A stretch of 64,000 nt of DNA from contig NZ_JAQQWU010000003.1 in assembly GCF_028610625.1 (NCBI RefSeq), positions 1 to 64,000 of the forward strand. The letters run 5' to 3'. Each line of letters opens with the position of its first letter. Position 1 is the first letter of the stretch. Below the pieces are notes generated by a model that saw nothing but the letters and a program-made list of their open reading frames with translations, did not search any database and had not been told where the DNA came from. Both the position numbers and the translations under genes were made by a program. Source of the DNA: Guptibacillus spartinae. GTDB lineage: Bacteria; Bacillota; Bacilli; Bacillales; Guptibacillaceae. Positions 50,903 through 59,555 of the stretch are shown here, in pieces.

Positions 50903-52483
50903 TCAATTGGATTCAGGATTAGGGTGCTTTTCTCGAACTTTGTCCTTAGGCTTTAGAAAGGTAGGGCGTGTAAACATCCGAGACATGGGCGTACGGAAAA
51001 TAACATCCTTTTGATCTTTTAATTTAAATGGTGCCATTGGCGACATGTAAGGGACCCCAAAGGAGCGAAGGCTACAGAGGTGAAGAACGATGGCAATTAA
51101 GCCAATGATCATACCGAACAACCCAAATGTTGCCGCAAGAAACATGAGTGGAAAGCGCAGCATTCGAACGGAAATCGCCATGTTTATCGCAGGCATAACA
51201 AAATTACTGATGGCTGTTAAAGAAACGACGATAATCATGGCAGAAGACACAATGCCAGCTTCCACGGCAGCTTGTCCGAGGACAAGCGCTCCAACGATGG
51301 AGATGGCAGATCCAATGGCTCGAGGCATTCGTACACCCGCTTCACGTAAAATCTCGAAAGTTAACTCCATCAAGAGAGCTTCGATTAACGCCGGGAAAGG
51401 TGTTCCTTCTCGTTGAGCAGCTAGACTAATGAGAAGTTGGGTTGGCAGCATTTCTTGATGGAAAGTCGTAACGGCGATATAGGCTGATGGTGTAATTAAT
51501 GCTAGGAAAAATGAAAGGAAGCGCATCAGCCGAATCAGAAAACTCACATCAAAGCGCTGATAATAATCCTCACTAGATTGAAAAAATTGAACAAAAACAG
51601 CCGGTACAAGAAGGGCAAATGGCGTGCCGTCAATAATAAGTGCAATGCGTCCTTCTAGTATTCCAGCTGCAAGTGTATCGGGACGCTCCGTATTAAAGAT
51701 CGTAGGAAAAGGAGAATAGGCTTTGTCTTGAATGAGCTCTTCAATATACCCACTTTCAAGAATGGCATCGATGTCTATTTTGTTCAGACGTTGCCGAACT
51801 TCTTCCACAATTTTATCGTCAGCGACACCATTTAAATAAATGAGTGCAACATCCGTTCTCGTCTTTTTTCCAATAGGCTTTGTTTCAATCCAAAGATTCG
51901 GATCCTTGATTTTCCGACGAACCAAAGCTGTATTTGTGCGGAGGGTTTCAGAAAATCCATCTTTAGGACCGCGAATGACCGTTTGCGAAGAAGGTTCGTT
52001 TATTCCTCGATCTTCCCATCCTTTTGATCCGATTGAAAAACCTTTTGTATATCCTTCTAGAAGTATCACCGTATCGCCAGAGAGAATGTGTTGAAAAAGG
52101 ACATCAAAGTCTCCGATTTCGTTTATTTCGCCGTTTGCAAGAGCGAAATTCTTCAAAATCGACTTTGTGTCCAAATCTTCGGCTCCTTGATCAGAAATCT
52201 CAGTTTCTCGAATCGTAAGCATCAGGGGTTTGATAATAAAGTCTTGTATGAAATTTTTATCGGCTAGCCCCTCAGTATAGATCACGGCAAGAGAAATGGT
52301 GCCATCTGTTCCTGCGACTATTTCTCGGATGACAATATCGGTGCTTCCACCTAATGTTTTCTTCACTTTTTCTATGTTTTCCCTTAGATTAACGGACAAG
52401 TTAGTTGCCAGGTTCGATTCAGGCTTTTCTTTTATGTTCGCTTTCTTTTTCTTCATATCTGTTAACTTACGTACATATCTCAT
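50903..52483 (-). CDS. GerA-family spore germination protein
   Basis: A protein of about 526 residues. A hydrophilic N-terminal half (including DVALIYLNGVADDKIVEEVRQRLNKIDIDAILESGYIEELIQD) is followed by about five membrane helices (FLSFFLALITPSAYIAVTTFHQEMLPTQLLISLAAQREG ... MFLAATFGLFGMIIGLIAI), the GerAA architecture. The start is set at ATG 52483 with GAGGGG upstream; the frame is open from TTG 52525, which has no ribosome site. It is the first gene of the minus-strand receptor unit and faces the gerC-type gene. Confidence 0.9.
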   Translation of the reverse strand: MRYVRKLTDMKKKKANIKEKPESNLATNLSVNLRENIEKVKKTLGGSTDIVIREIVAGTDGTISLAVIYTEGLADKNFIQDFIIKPLMLTIRETEISDQGAEDLDTKSILKNFALANGEINEIGDFDVLFQHILSGDTVILLEGYTKGFSIGSKGWEDRGINEPSSQTVIRGPKDGFSETLRTNTALVRRKIKDPNLWIETKPIGKKTRTDVALIYLNGVADDKIVEEVRQRLNKIDIDAILESGYIEELIQDKAYSPFPTIFNTERPDTLAAGILEGRIALIIDGTPFALLVPAVFVQFFQSSEDYYQRFDVSFLIRLMRFLSFFLALITPSAYIAVTTFHQEMLPTQLLISLAAQREGTPFPALIEALLMELTFEILREAGVRMPRAIGSAISIVGALVLGQAAVEAGIVSSAMIIVVSLTAISNFVMPAINMAISVRMLRFPLMFLAATFGLFGMIIGLIAIVLHLCSLRSFGVPYMSPMAPFKLKDQKDVIFRTPMSRMFTRPTFLKPKDKVREKHPNPESN

Positions 52484-52629
52484 TGTGAAAAACCCCTCAA
52501 ATGCTCTCTTCGGTCTATTTTTCAACTTTTTCGTTCATTTTATTCAGGTAGAGGCAAACATGGATGAATGTAAATGCTCCTTTTAGAAGACGATAACGGT
52601 TAAAGCAGGCTCGCGATAGGAGACATTCT

Positions 52630-53826
52630 ATGAAAAGGACCCTATATCAAATAGTTAGTGGGAGTTTGATTCTTATTCTACTTAGTGGCTGTTGGGATGC
52701 GAATGAACTGAATGAGTTAGCGATTGCGGTCGCTTATGGCATAGATAAAGTTGACGACGAATATCTTGTGACAGCGCAGGTAGTGAATCCAGGTGAAATT
52801 GAACAGGCTGGTGGATTCACAACCCCGGTAACCGTCTACCAAGAAAACGCGGCTACACTACTTGAAGCATTTAGAAGAATGACAACCATTGCCCCGAGAA
52901 GAATTTATGGCTCGCATTTACGGATCTTGGTTATTGGAGAAGAACTGGCTAAAGAAGGCATTGGAGATGTCATTGATCTGCTGTCACGAGACCCGGAGAT
53001 CCGAAATGATTTTTATATCGTCGTGTCTAGAGATGTGATGGCGGGCGACACGCTTCAAGTGTTAACCTCGCTTGAAGATATCCCGGCCAATAAACTATAT
53101 GCAGCGTTGGAAACGTCTGAGAAAAATTGGGCTCCTACCTTAACAGTAACCCTTGATCAGCTCTCCTCACATTTAATGGAGGGAGGTATGGAGCCGATGT
53201 TAACCGGTGTTGAAGTGAAGGGGAAAGTTTCTACAGGGGAAAGTAAAGAGAACGTGACTCATATTGAGCCTCAAACCCAACTGCAATACCATGGAACCGC
53301 TGTTTTCAAGGAGGACAAGCTGGTGGGTTGGTTAAATGATCCAGAAAGTAAAGGGGTTCACTATGCCCTGAATCGAGTGAAAAGCACAATTGTCGTCGTT
53401 CCATGTGAAAGTGGCGGAAAAGCAGGAATTGAGTTAATTGATACAGACGCAGAATTGAAGGCGAAGGCCATTAATCATCAACCTTATGGAAGTATCCATG
53501 TACAAGTAGAAGGGAAAGTATCTGACGTTGAATGTCGGAAGCTTGATTTATCGAAAAAGGAAACGATATCTGACTTAGAAAAGAAAACGGAAAAAGATAT
53601 TGAAGGAAAGATCCGCGATGCATTAACCGTGACACAAGGGGAGTATGAGGCTGATGTATTTGGATTTGGAAAAGCGATTCACCGTTCTAGCCCAGCTTAT
53701 TGGAAAACAGTTGAAAAGAATTGGGACCACCACTTTAAGGATATGCCGGTAGACGTAAGCGTGGATGTTACGATTCGAAGAACAGGCACCATTGGCAATT
53801 CCCCTCTTAAACGGATTGAGGAGTAG
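52630..53826 (+). CDS. Ger(x)C-family germination lipoprotein
   Basis: A 398-residue lipoprotein. The signal peptide ends in the lipobox LLSGC, directly followed by WDANELNELAIAVAYGIDK, the classic Ger(x)C beginning. RRIYGSHLRILVIGEELAKEG and the C-terminal domain (KDMPVDVSVDVTIRRTGTIGNS) match the family. It forms the C subunit of a germinant receptor. Unusually, it is transcribed away from the A/B genes. GATAGGAGACATTCT precedes the ATG. Confidence 0.92.
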   Translation: MKRTLYQIVSGSLILILLSGCWDANELNELAIAVAYGIDKVDDEYLVTAQVVNPGEIEQAGGFTTPVTVYQENAATLLEAFRRMTTIAPRRIYGSHLRILVIGEELAKEGIGDVIDLLSRDPEIRNDFYIVVSRDVMAGDTLQVLTSLEDIPANKLYAALETSEKNWAPTLTVTLDQLSSHLMEGGMEPMLTGVEVKGKVSTGESKENVTHIEPQTQLQYHGTAVFKEDKLVGWLNDPESKGVHYALNRVKSTIVVVPCESGGKAGIELIDTDAELKAKAINHQPYGSIHVQVEGKVSDVECRKLDLSKKETISDLEKKTEKDIEGKIRDALTVTQGEYEADVFGFGKAIHRSSPAYWKTVEKNWDHHFKDMPVDVSVDVTIRRTGTIGNSPLKRIEE

Positions 53827-53900
53827 GAATCTGAATAACTTTGTGTTTCTTGTTCCATACTAGATCAATAGTAAGGCAACTTGTCGGGAGGGTAATGCGT

Positions 53901-54272
53901 ATGTGGAAGATGCTAACAAGTGGTTGGAGTTTAGTGATAGCAGCGATTCTGTTACTCACTTTCTCCAAAAGAGCGAGAAAAGGCGCAAAACAAGCGATCG
54001 TAAAAGGTGCAGGGGCGACCATTGATCTTTCCAATCAATTAAGAGGAAATGGATCAAAAGCAGGAAAACCAGCTAATGGAGAGGATACCGAAGTCAGATA
54101 TCCTCCGTATGTTGGTTATGAAACAAGTAAGAGTTTACCTGAAAAAGCGGGTAAAACCACTCCAATTCGCAAAGTAAATCCAACTCGGTTTAATAACGCA
54201 AAGAATGTGATGAATGATGAAAGAATGCCGCATCAGATGGCTGAAATTGCTGAGGAGTTTGATTTGTTTTAA
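53901..54272 (+). CDS. Hypothetical membrane-anchored protein next to gerC
   Basis: A 123-residue protein: one N-terminal membrane helix (WSLVIAAILLLTF), then a basic and Gly-rich stretch (RARKGAKQAIVKGAGATIDL) and a hydrophilic tail. No family recognised. ATG 53901 was chosen since GGGAGGGT lies 8 nt upstream; the ATG at 53895 lies too close and the frame start at 53841 lacks a site. It may be co-transcribed with the gerC-type gene 75 nt upstream. Confidence 0.6.
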   Translation: MWKMLTSGWSLVIAAILLLTFSKRARKGAKQAIVKGAGATIDLSNQLRGNGSKAGKPANGEDTEVRYPPYVGYETSKSLPEKAGKTTPIRKVNPTRFNNAKNVMNDERMPHQMAEIAEEFDLF

Positions 54273-54304
54273 GGGTATGGAAGTGCGGTTTGCGCGGTTC
54301 GGGT

Positions 54305-54344
54305 GGTGCCTGTCACTGCCCGAATGGTGTAAATTTTTGTCGAA
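54305..54344 (+). repeat. Dispersed repeat family A, copy 8
   Basis: GGTGCCTGTCACTGCCCGAA then TGGTGTAAATTTTTGTCGAA. It lies 33 bp after a stop codon and 4 bp before the terminator stem at 54349. Confidence 0.83.
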
Positions 54345-54348
54345 TGGG

Positions 54349-54402
54349 AAACTAGAAAAAGAGCCTGTAATCTTTGTTTGCAGGCTCTTTTTCTAGTTTT
54401 GA
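54349..54402. terminator. Bidirectional terminator
   Basis: A 19-bp perfect stem (AAACTAGAAAAAGAGCCTG and its complement) with T-rich tails on both strands, between convergent genes. Confidence 0.9.
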
Positions 54403-54440
54403 CATTCCTTTCAGGTTCCCTATCCTACAAAGTGAGGGGG

Positions 54441-55091
54441 TTATTCAACTTCCACCGCTACCGCTCTTACCGGTGATCCATCCAACCCTTCAAGCTTTAA
54501 AGGCAGCGCAATGATAAGTGGGTTTTCAAAATCAACCTGGTCAAGATTACAGAAATTCTCTCCAATGATACCGTTCTTCGAAGTAATGGCTTCATGAACT
54601 GGGAAATTGGAAGCGCCTGGTTGATCAACATTAAGCGCATCAATAAAGAAAGTGGTGACGCCTTTTTCTAGCAACGCATTTATGACGTCGACGGATAGAT
54701 AAGGGTAGTTAAAATAAGTTTCAGTTCCTATCATTTTTGACCAGCCAGTATGAAAGAGAGCAATTGTCCCTGGAAGAATGCTCTCAATTTGGTCGGCTAC
54801 ATCACTAAATGTGATCTGTTCGCCGGGTTCTTTGCCGGTTACATCAATAACGTGCCCCGGTCCCATCACGTTGGTTAAGTTTAATTGATCAATTGCGTCG
54901 CCTTGCTTTTGAAAATGAAATGGGGCATCAAGGTGTGTGCCTGTATGTGTGCAAATATTCATTTGGGTTACCTGATAGCCATCTTTGTCATGCTCCGCTA
55001 CTGGATAAATGTTCGGCTTCGGATCCCCTGGGAAAACAGGCGTTTCATTCTGAACTGGAATTGAAAGATCAATGATTTTTTTGATATTCAT
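54441..55091 (-). CDS. Cyclase family protein (kynurenine formamidase-like)
   Basis: A 216-residue metal-dependent hydrolase of the cyclase family. The signature HTGTHLDAP (49-57) carries the metal-binding His and Asp residues, and DLSIPVQNETPVFPGDP begins the fold. Relatives hydrolyse N-formylkynurenine or cyclic amides; no kynurenine pathway gene is adjacent, so the substrate is open. CAAGGAGAGTTCC precedes the ATG. A palindrome of the TTAAACAAACG family overlaps its probable promoter at 55107-55126. Confidence 0.85.
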   Translation of the reverse strand: MNIKKIIDLSIPVQNETPVFPGDPKPNIYPVAEHDKDGYQVTQMNICTHTGTHLDAPFHFQKQGDAIDQLNLTNVMGPGHVIDVTGKEPGEQITFSDVADQIESILPGTIALFHTGWSKMIGTETYFNYPYLSVDVINALLEKGVTTFFIDALNVDQPGASNFPVHEAITSKNGIIGENFCNLDQVDFENPLIIALPLKLEGLDGSPVRAVAVEVE

Positions 55092-55106
55092 ATGGAACTC
55101 TCCTTG

Positions 55107-55126
55107 TTAAACAAACGTTTGATTAA
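55107..55126. promoter_or_regulatory. Palindromic operator candidate before the cyclase gene
   Basis: TTAAACAAACGTTTGATTAA differs from the perfect palindrome at 30570 by one base. It lies 16 bp upstream of the cyclase start, a position where a repressor would block initiation. Confidence 0.6.
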
Positions 55127-55273
55127 AGGTGAGAATAGCCGTAATCTTCTACAGTCTTTCCTTTTGTTCAGTTTGACATGAACTTTCTTCAATCACAAGT
55201 TAAGCTGTGATTGTGTCTCCCCTCACATTCCTGTAAAATACCTAATCAGACAAACGATGAAAAGGTGTAAGAT

Positions 55274-56389
55274 ATGAAATCTATGATTGTAATTGGCTCA
55301 GGTATTTTAGGCGCATCGACAGCTTATCATCTCGCGAAGCAGGGAGTGGATGTGATGCTCGTTGACCGGAAAGATGCGGGGCAGGCAACAGAAGCGGCAG
55401 CAGGAATAGTATGTCCTTGGTTAACGAATCGCCGTGGTGGCGCTTTTTACCGTCTTGTTGAAGCGGGGGCGCGCTATTATCCGGAATTAATTGAAGCATT
55501 AAAAAAAGATGGCGAGGTGGAGACTGGATACGCTCGCATTGGCGCGATTAACATCTACTCTGGTGAAACAAAGCTAGAGCGGAAACTTGCTCTTGCGATG
55601 GAGCGGCGTAAAGATACCCCTGAAATGGGAGAGGTTTCACGACTTTCCGCAGATGAAACACATGCGCTGTTTCCTCCGCTTTCGGATCATTATGCGGCGG
55701 TTCATGTGAGTGGTGCCGCACGTATAAACGGTGGAGCATTAAGAAATGCGCTTATTAGTGGGGCAAAAAAGCACGGGGCGAAGATAATCCATGGAAGTGC
55801 CTCACTTTTATGTGACGATGCAAAGGTGAATGGCGTCGCGGTAAACGGTGAAAGCTACATTGCGAATAACGTGATTGTTACCGGAGGTGCATGGGCGCGG
55901 GAACTGCTTCAGCCACTCGGAATGAAGTTTCTCGTTACGCCTCAAAAAGCCCAAATTGTCCACCTGGATTTGCCTGGGATGGATACAGGGAAATGGCCAA
56001 TCGTGATGCCGCCTCTCATTCAATATTTCCTTCCGTTTGAAAATGGCCGAGTGGTTGTGGGGTCTACACAGGAAGATCAGGCAGGCTTTGATCAGCGCGT
56101 AACGATGGGCGGGGTTCAGCATATTATTGATCGTGCATTGAAAGTGGCGCCCGGTCTAGCTGATAGCACGTATGTGAAAACAAAAGTAGGCTTCAGGCCG
56201 TTTACGCCTGGGAATGTACCGATTGCAGGTGCAGTTCCTAATGTAAATGGACTACTTGTGGCAAATGGTCTTGGAGCTTCGGGGTTAACGAGCGGTCCGT
56301 TTCTTGGTGCTGAGCTTGCGCGGTTGGTGATTGGAGAGAGAAATGAGTTGGATCTTGGAGATTATGATCCCGGGCATGCGTTTGGATGA
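55274..56389 (+). CDS. FAD-dependent amine/amino-acid oxidase (DAO family)
   Basis: A 371-residue flavoprotein. The dinucleotide motif is IVIGSGILGASTAYHLAKQG with VMLVDR, and the C-terminal FAD contact is VKTKVGFRPFTPGNVPIAG followed by GLLVANGLGASGLTSGP. This matches the D-amino-acid/glycine/sarcosine oxidase family. The substrate is not determined. AAAAGGTGTAAG precedes the ATG. A long hairpin follows the gene. Confidence 0.88.
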   Translation: MKSMIVIGSGILGASTAYHLAKQGVDVMLVDRKDAGQATEAAAGIVCPWLTNRRGGAFYRLVEAGARYYPELIEALKKDGEVETGYARIGAINIYSGETKLERKLALAMERRKDTPEMGEVSRLSADETHALFPPLSDHYAAVHVSGAARINGGALRNALISGAKKHGAKIIHGSASLLCDDAKVNGVAVNGESYIANNVIVTGGAWARELLQPLGMKFLVTPQKAQIVHLDLPGMDTGKWPIVMPPLIQYFLPFENGRVVVGSTQEDQAGFDQRVTMGGVQHIIDRALKVAPGLADSTYVKTKVGFRPFTPGNVPIAGAVPNVNGLLVANGLGASGLTSGPFLGAELARLVIGERNELDLGDYDPGHAFG

Positions 56390-56433
56390 GTCGTCTAAAG
56401 ATATGCTTTAAGTGTTAGAAAAATAAAAATACT

Positions 56434-56513
56434 CAAAAGAAAACCTTTTCATTCAAGAGGACTTCCTATATAATGGGAAAATCTCTGAGGGATGAAAAGG
56501 TTTCTTTTTTGTA
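56434..56513 (+). terminator. Terminator after the FAD oxidase gene
   Basis: AAAGAAAACCTTTTCAT pairs with ATGAAAAGGTTTCTTTTTT across a loop of about 45 nt; the T run follows directly. Confidence 0.65.
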
Positions 56514-56565
56514 GAATGTTAGGTTAAGAATACGGTGCTTCTAACTTGAAAGGAGTTCGATAACC

Positions 56566-58176
56566 ATGACTACTGATTATTTACATTACCCCTATGCTTC
56601 TCAGCGTATGACAACAGTCGCGAATAAGGGGATGGTGGCAACCTCTCAGCCATTAGCAGCACAGGCAGGACTAGATCTATTAAAAAGTGGAGGGAATGCG
56701 ATTGATGCGGCGATCGCCACGGCAGCGGTCCTCACTGTTGTCGAACCAACGTCTAACGGGATCGGTGGTGATGCGTTTGCTCTCGTTTGGACGAAAGGTA
56801 AATTACACGGGTTAAACGGTAGCGGACCTGCGCCGCAATCGATCTCCATTGATTCAGTCAAAGAACGTGGGTATAATGAAATTCCAAAATACGGCTGGAT
56901 TCCTGTTACTGTTCCTGGGATTCCTGCCTCGTGGGCGGCATTGTCGAAGCGATTTGGGAAGCTTTCATTAAAAGAAGCGCTGGCACCTGCCATTCATTAT
57001 GCGGAGGAGGGCTTTCCGGTTTCTCCGATTTTAAGTAAGTTTTGGAAAGGCGCGTACACTAAATTTGCAGAAGAGTTCAAGGCAGAGGAGTTTCAACACT
57101 GGTTTGAAACGTTTGCGCCGGACGGTCGTGCACCTGAAGTAGGCGAGGTTTGGAAATCGAAGGGGCACGCGGAGACATTAAGGCAAATCGCTGAAACCGA
57201 TGCGGCATCTTTTTATAAGGGAGAAATCGCGGATCAGATTGATGCTTTTTCAAAAACGTATAATGGATTTTTGACGAAGGAAGATCTTGCGGCATTTAAA
57301 CCTGAGTGGGTCGATCCGATCTCAGTTCAGTATCGTGGGTATGACGTGTGGGAGATCCCGCCAAATGGGCAGGGACTGATTGCGTTGTCTACGCTGAATA
57401 TCGTAAAAGGGTTTGAGTTTGATCATAAAGAATCTGTTGATACTTATCATAAGCAAATTGAAGCGATGAAGCTTGCTTTTGCGGATGGGCAGAAGTACAT
57501 TACGGATGAGCATGACATGTCGGTTGCTGTTCGAGACCTACTTTCGCCTGCATATGGTGAAAGTCGCCGTCAGTTAATTGGTGAAGAAGCGCTCTTGCCG
57601 TCGCCTGGTCAACCGCCTAAAGGTGGAACTGTTTATTTAGCCACGGCTGACGACGAAGGGAACATGGTATCATTCATTCAAAGTAACTATATGGGCTTTG
57701 GTTCAGGATTGGTGGTGCCTGGCACCGGGATTGCGCTTCAAAATCGCGGACATAATTTTTCGATGGATCCTGAGCATGATAATGCGCTAAAAGGTGGAAA
57801 ACGGACGTATCATACGATCATTCCTGGATTTCTTAGTAAAGATGGTGATCCGATTGGCCCGTTTGGTGTCATGGGTGGATTTATGCAGCCGCAGGGGCAT
57901 TTACAGGTAATTACGAACCTGATCGATTTTCATTTGAACCCGCAGTCGGCACTCGATGCGCCGAGATGGCAGTGGGTTGAAGGGAAAAGAGTGTGGGTGG
58001 AGTCGACGTTCCCTCCTCATCTTGCTGAGGCGCTCAGTCGAAAAGGACATGAAATTGAAGTTCAGCTTGAAAAAGGGGCATTTGGTCGCGGACAAATTAT
58101 CTGGCGTGATCAGCAGTCAGGTACCTTATTTGGAGGGACAGAATCAAGAACAGACGGAACAATTGCCGCTTATTGA
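56566..58176 (+). CDS. Gamma-glutamyltransferase family protein, YwrD-like
   Basis: A 536-residue Ntn-hydrolase. SGGNAIDAAIATAAVLTVVEPTSNGIGGDAFAL is the family N-terminal signature. The self-processing site is in PKGGTVYLATADDEGNMVSFIQSNY, with Thr as the new N-terminal nucleophile. There is no signal peptide, unlike secreted Ggt, which fits the YwrD subgroup. Two chromate transporter half genes follow at once, the same association seen as ywrD/ywrB/ywrA in B. subtilis. GAAAGGAGTTCG precedes the ATG. Confidence 0.88.
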   Translation: MTTDYLHYPYASQRMTTVANKGMVATSQPLAAQAGLDLLKSGGNAIDAAIATAAVLTVVEPTSNGIGGDAFALVWTKGKLHGLNGSGPAPQSISIDSVKERGYNEIPKYGWIPVTVPGIPASWAALSKRFGKLSLKEALAPAIHYAEEGFPVSPILSKFWKGAYTKFAEEFKAEEFQHWFETFAPDGRAPEVGEVWKSKGHAETLRQIAETDAASFYKGEIADQIDAFSKTYNGFLTKEDLAAFKPEWVDPISVQYRGYDVWEIPPNGQGLIALSTLNIVKGFEFDHKESVDTYHKQIEAMKLAFADGQKYITDEHDMSVAVRDLLSPAYGESRRQLIGEEALLPSPGQPPKGGTVYLATADDEGNMVSFIQSNYMGFGSGLVVPGTGIALQNRGHNFSMDPEHDNALKGGKRTYHTIIPGFLSKDGDPIGPFGVMGGFMQPQGHLQVITNLIDFHLNPQSALDAPRWQWVEGKRVWVESTFPPHLAEALSRKGHEIEVQLEKGAFGRGQIIWRDQQSGTLFGGTESRTDGTIAAY

Positions 58177-58209
58177 GAAGGGGCGTAATGTTTCGGAAGG
58201 TGGTGGATC

Positions 58210-58797
58210 ATGCAGCAGTGGCATCTTTTCCTCGCTTTTTTTAGGGTGGGAATGCTTGGGTATGGAGGAGGACCTTCTTCTATTCCGCTAGTACATAAAG
58301 AAGTTGTCGAGAAATACAAATGGATGGATGATGATGAGTTTGCTGATATTCTCGCCTTGGGAAATTCACTTCCAGGGCCAATCGCAACAAAAATGGCTGG
58401 GTATATTGGTCATCGAGTGGCAGGCATAACGGGCATGCTGAATGCCGTACTGGCAACGATTGTGCCGACAATTGCAATTATGATCTTCTTGTTAACGTTT
58501 CTCTCTACCTTTCGAGAGAAGGCGTGGGTGCAGGGAATGACGCAGGCAGTTGTTCCTGTTGTTGGGGTGATGCTAGCCGTCTTAACGTATGACTTTTTCA
58601 GAAAAGCACAGGGGAAGTTAGGGTGGCTTTTAACAATCGCATTGACCATTGTTTCCTATTTGCTTATTGAGATGGTTGGTGTGCATCCTGGGATCGTGAT
58701 TGGGTGTCTACTGCTTTATGCTCTTCTTAAGCCGACTCCGACCGGTAAAGATGGGAAGCATGAAAAAGCAGAGTCGAGAAAGGAGCCATCCACATGA
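58210..58797 (+). CDS. Chromate transporter half protein 1
   Basis: A 195-residue membrane protein with a single CHR domain: FFRVGMLGYGGGPSSIPLVHKEVVEKYKWMDDDEFADILALGNSLPGPIATKMAGYIGHRVAG is the family signature. Short-chain CHR proteins act as pairs of opposite orientation. GGAAGGTGGATC precedes the ATG. It overlaps the second half gene by 4 bases (ATGA). The natural substrate may be chromate or another oxyanion. Confidence 0.9.
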   Translation: MQQWHLFLAFFRVGMLGYGGGPSSIPLVHKEVVEKYKWMDDDEFADILALGNSLPGPIATKMAGYIGHRVAGITGMLNAVLATIVPTIAIMIFLLTFLSTFREKAWVQGMTQAVVPVVGVMLAVLTYDFFRKAQGKLGWLLTIALTIVSYLLIEMVGVHPGIVIGCLLLYALLKPTPTGKDGKHEKAESRKEPST

Positions 58798-59324
58798 TTT
58801 ATTGGGATATTTTTGTGGCCTTTTTCATACCTGGTATTGTCGGTTATGGCGGTGGTCCTGCTTCCATTCCACTTGTGGAGAATGAAGTGGTCGGTCGGTT
58901 CGGTTGGATGAGCGTGAATGAATTTAGCGAAATGCTCGCGATGGCAAATGCGCTCCCAGGGCCAATTGCAACGAAAATGGCAGGATATATTGGGTTTCAG
59001 CAGGGTGGTGTTCTGGGTGCGTTTGTTGGTGTGTTTGCGACAGTGGCGCCTTCGCTTGTGCTGATGATCGTGCTTTTGAGTCTTTTGAATCGGTTTAAGA
59101 ACTCTCCAAAAGTGAAGAAAATGACGGCCCTTATTCGTCCGACAATTGCGATCTTGCTTGGCGTAATGGCATTTCAGTTCTTTGCGAGTTCCTATGAAGG
59201 AGCGGGACTCGTCCAAACGATCTTTTTGATTGTGGCTAGTTTTGTTTTGATGGAGAAGATGAAAGTGCATCCGGCGTTTGTGATTGTGGGGGCGCTGGCT
59301 TATGGAGCGGTGTTTTTGGGGTGA
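58794..59324 (+). CDS. Chromate transporter half protein 2
   Basis: A 176-residue CHR-domain protein, paralogous to the preceding one: GIVGYGGGPASIPLVENEVV and MANALPGPIATKMAGYIGFQQGG. It is translationally coupled to the first half through an ATGA overlap, so the two probably form a heterodimer. A family A repeat and a strong terminator follow. Confidence 0.9.
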   Translation: MIYWDIFVAFFIPGIVGYGGGPASIPLVENEVVGRFGWMSVNEFSEMLAMANALPGPIATKMAGYIGFQQGGVLGAFVGVFATVAPSLVLMIVLLSLLNRFKNSPKVKKMTALIRPTIAILLGVMAFQFFASSYEGAGLVQTIFLIVASFVLMEKMKVHPAFVIVGALAYGAVFLG

Positions 59325-59337
59325 AGAGTAGTTCGCG

Positions 59338-59377
59338 AGTGCCTGTCACCACCCGGATTAGATCGAATGATGTCGAG
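59338..59377 (+). repeat. Dispersed repeat family A, copy 9
   Basis: AGTGCCTGTCACCACCCGGA then TTAGATCGAATGATGTCGAG. It lies 14 bp after the stop codon and 4 bp before the terminator stem. Confidence 0.87.
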
Positions 59378-59380
59378 TTA

Positions 59381-59428
59381 TGCGGTAGAGCAATTTCTCT
59401 TTAGGAGAAATTGCTCTACCGCATTTTT
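59381..59428 (+). terminator. Terminator of the ggt/chromate transporter operon
   Basis: TGCGGTAGAGCAATTTCTC and its complement form a perfect 19-bp stem with a 5-nt loop followed by TTTTT. Confidence 0.93.
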
Positions 59429-59494
59429 AAGTTTAAACGGTGAAAAGAGTAATCCCATGTGAGGTTGCCGTTTTTTGCGAATAGGTTTAAAATG

Positions 59495-59514
59495 TGAGTG
59501 TACTCATAAATGAG
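59495..59514. promoter_or_regulatory. Overlapping inverted repeats before the TetR gene
   Basis: TGAGTGTACTCA (59495-59506) and CTCATAAATGAG (59503-59514) overlap and lie 42 bp upstream of the TetR start. They are candidate binding sites for autoregulation. Confidence 0.45.
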
Positions 59515-59555
59515 CATAGTCATAAATTAATTAACAAGTAACCAGTTAGGGGGCT

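Noticed and set aside
57714-57726. GGTGCCTGGCACC, similar to the start of repeat family A
   Set aside because: It lies inside the conserved coding sequence VVPGTGI of the gamma-glutamyltransferase, lacks the rest of the repeat and differs at the diagnostic TGTCACC.
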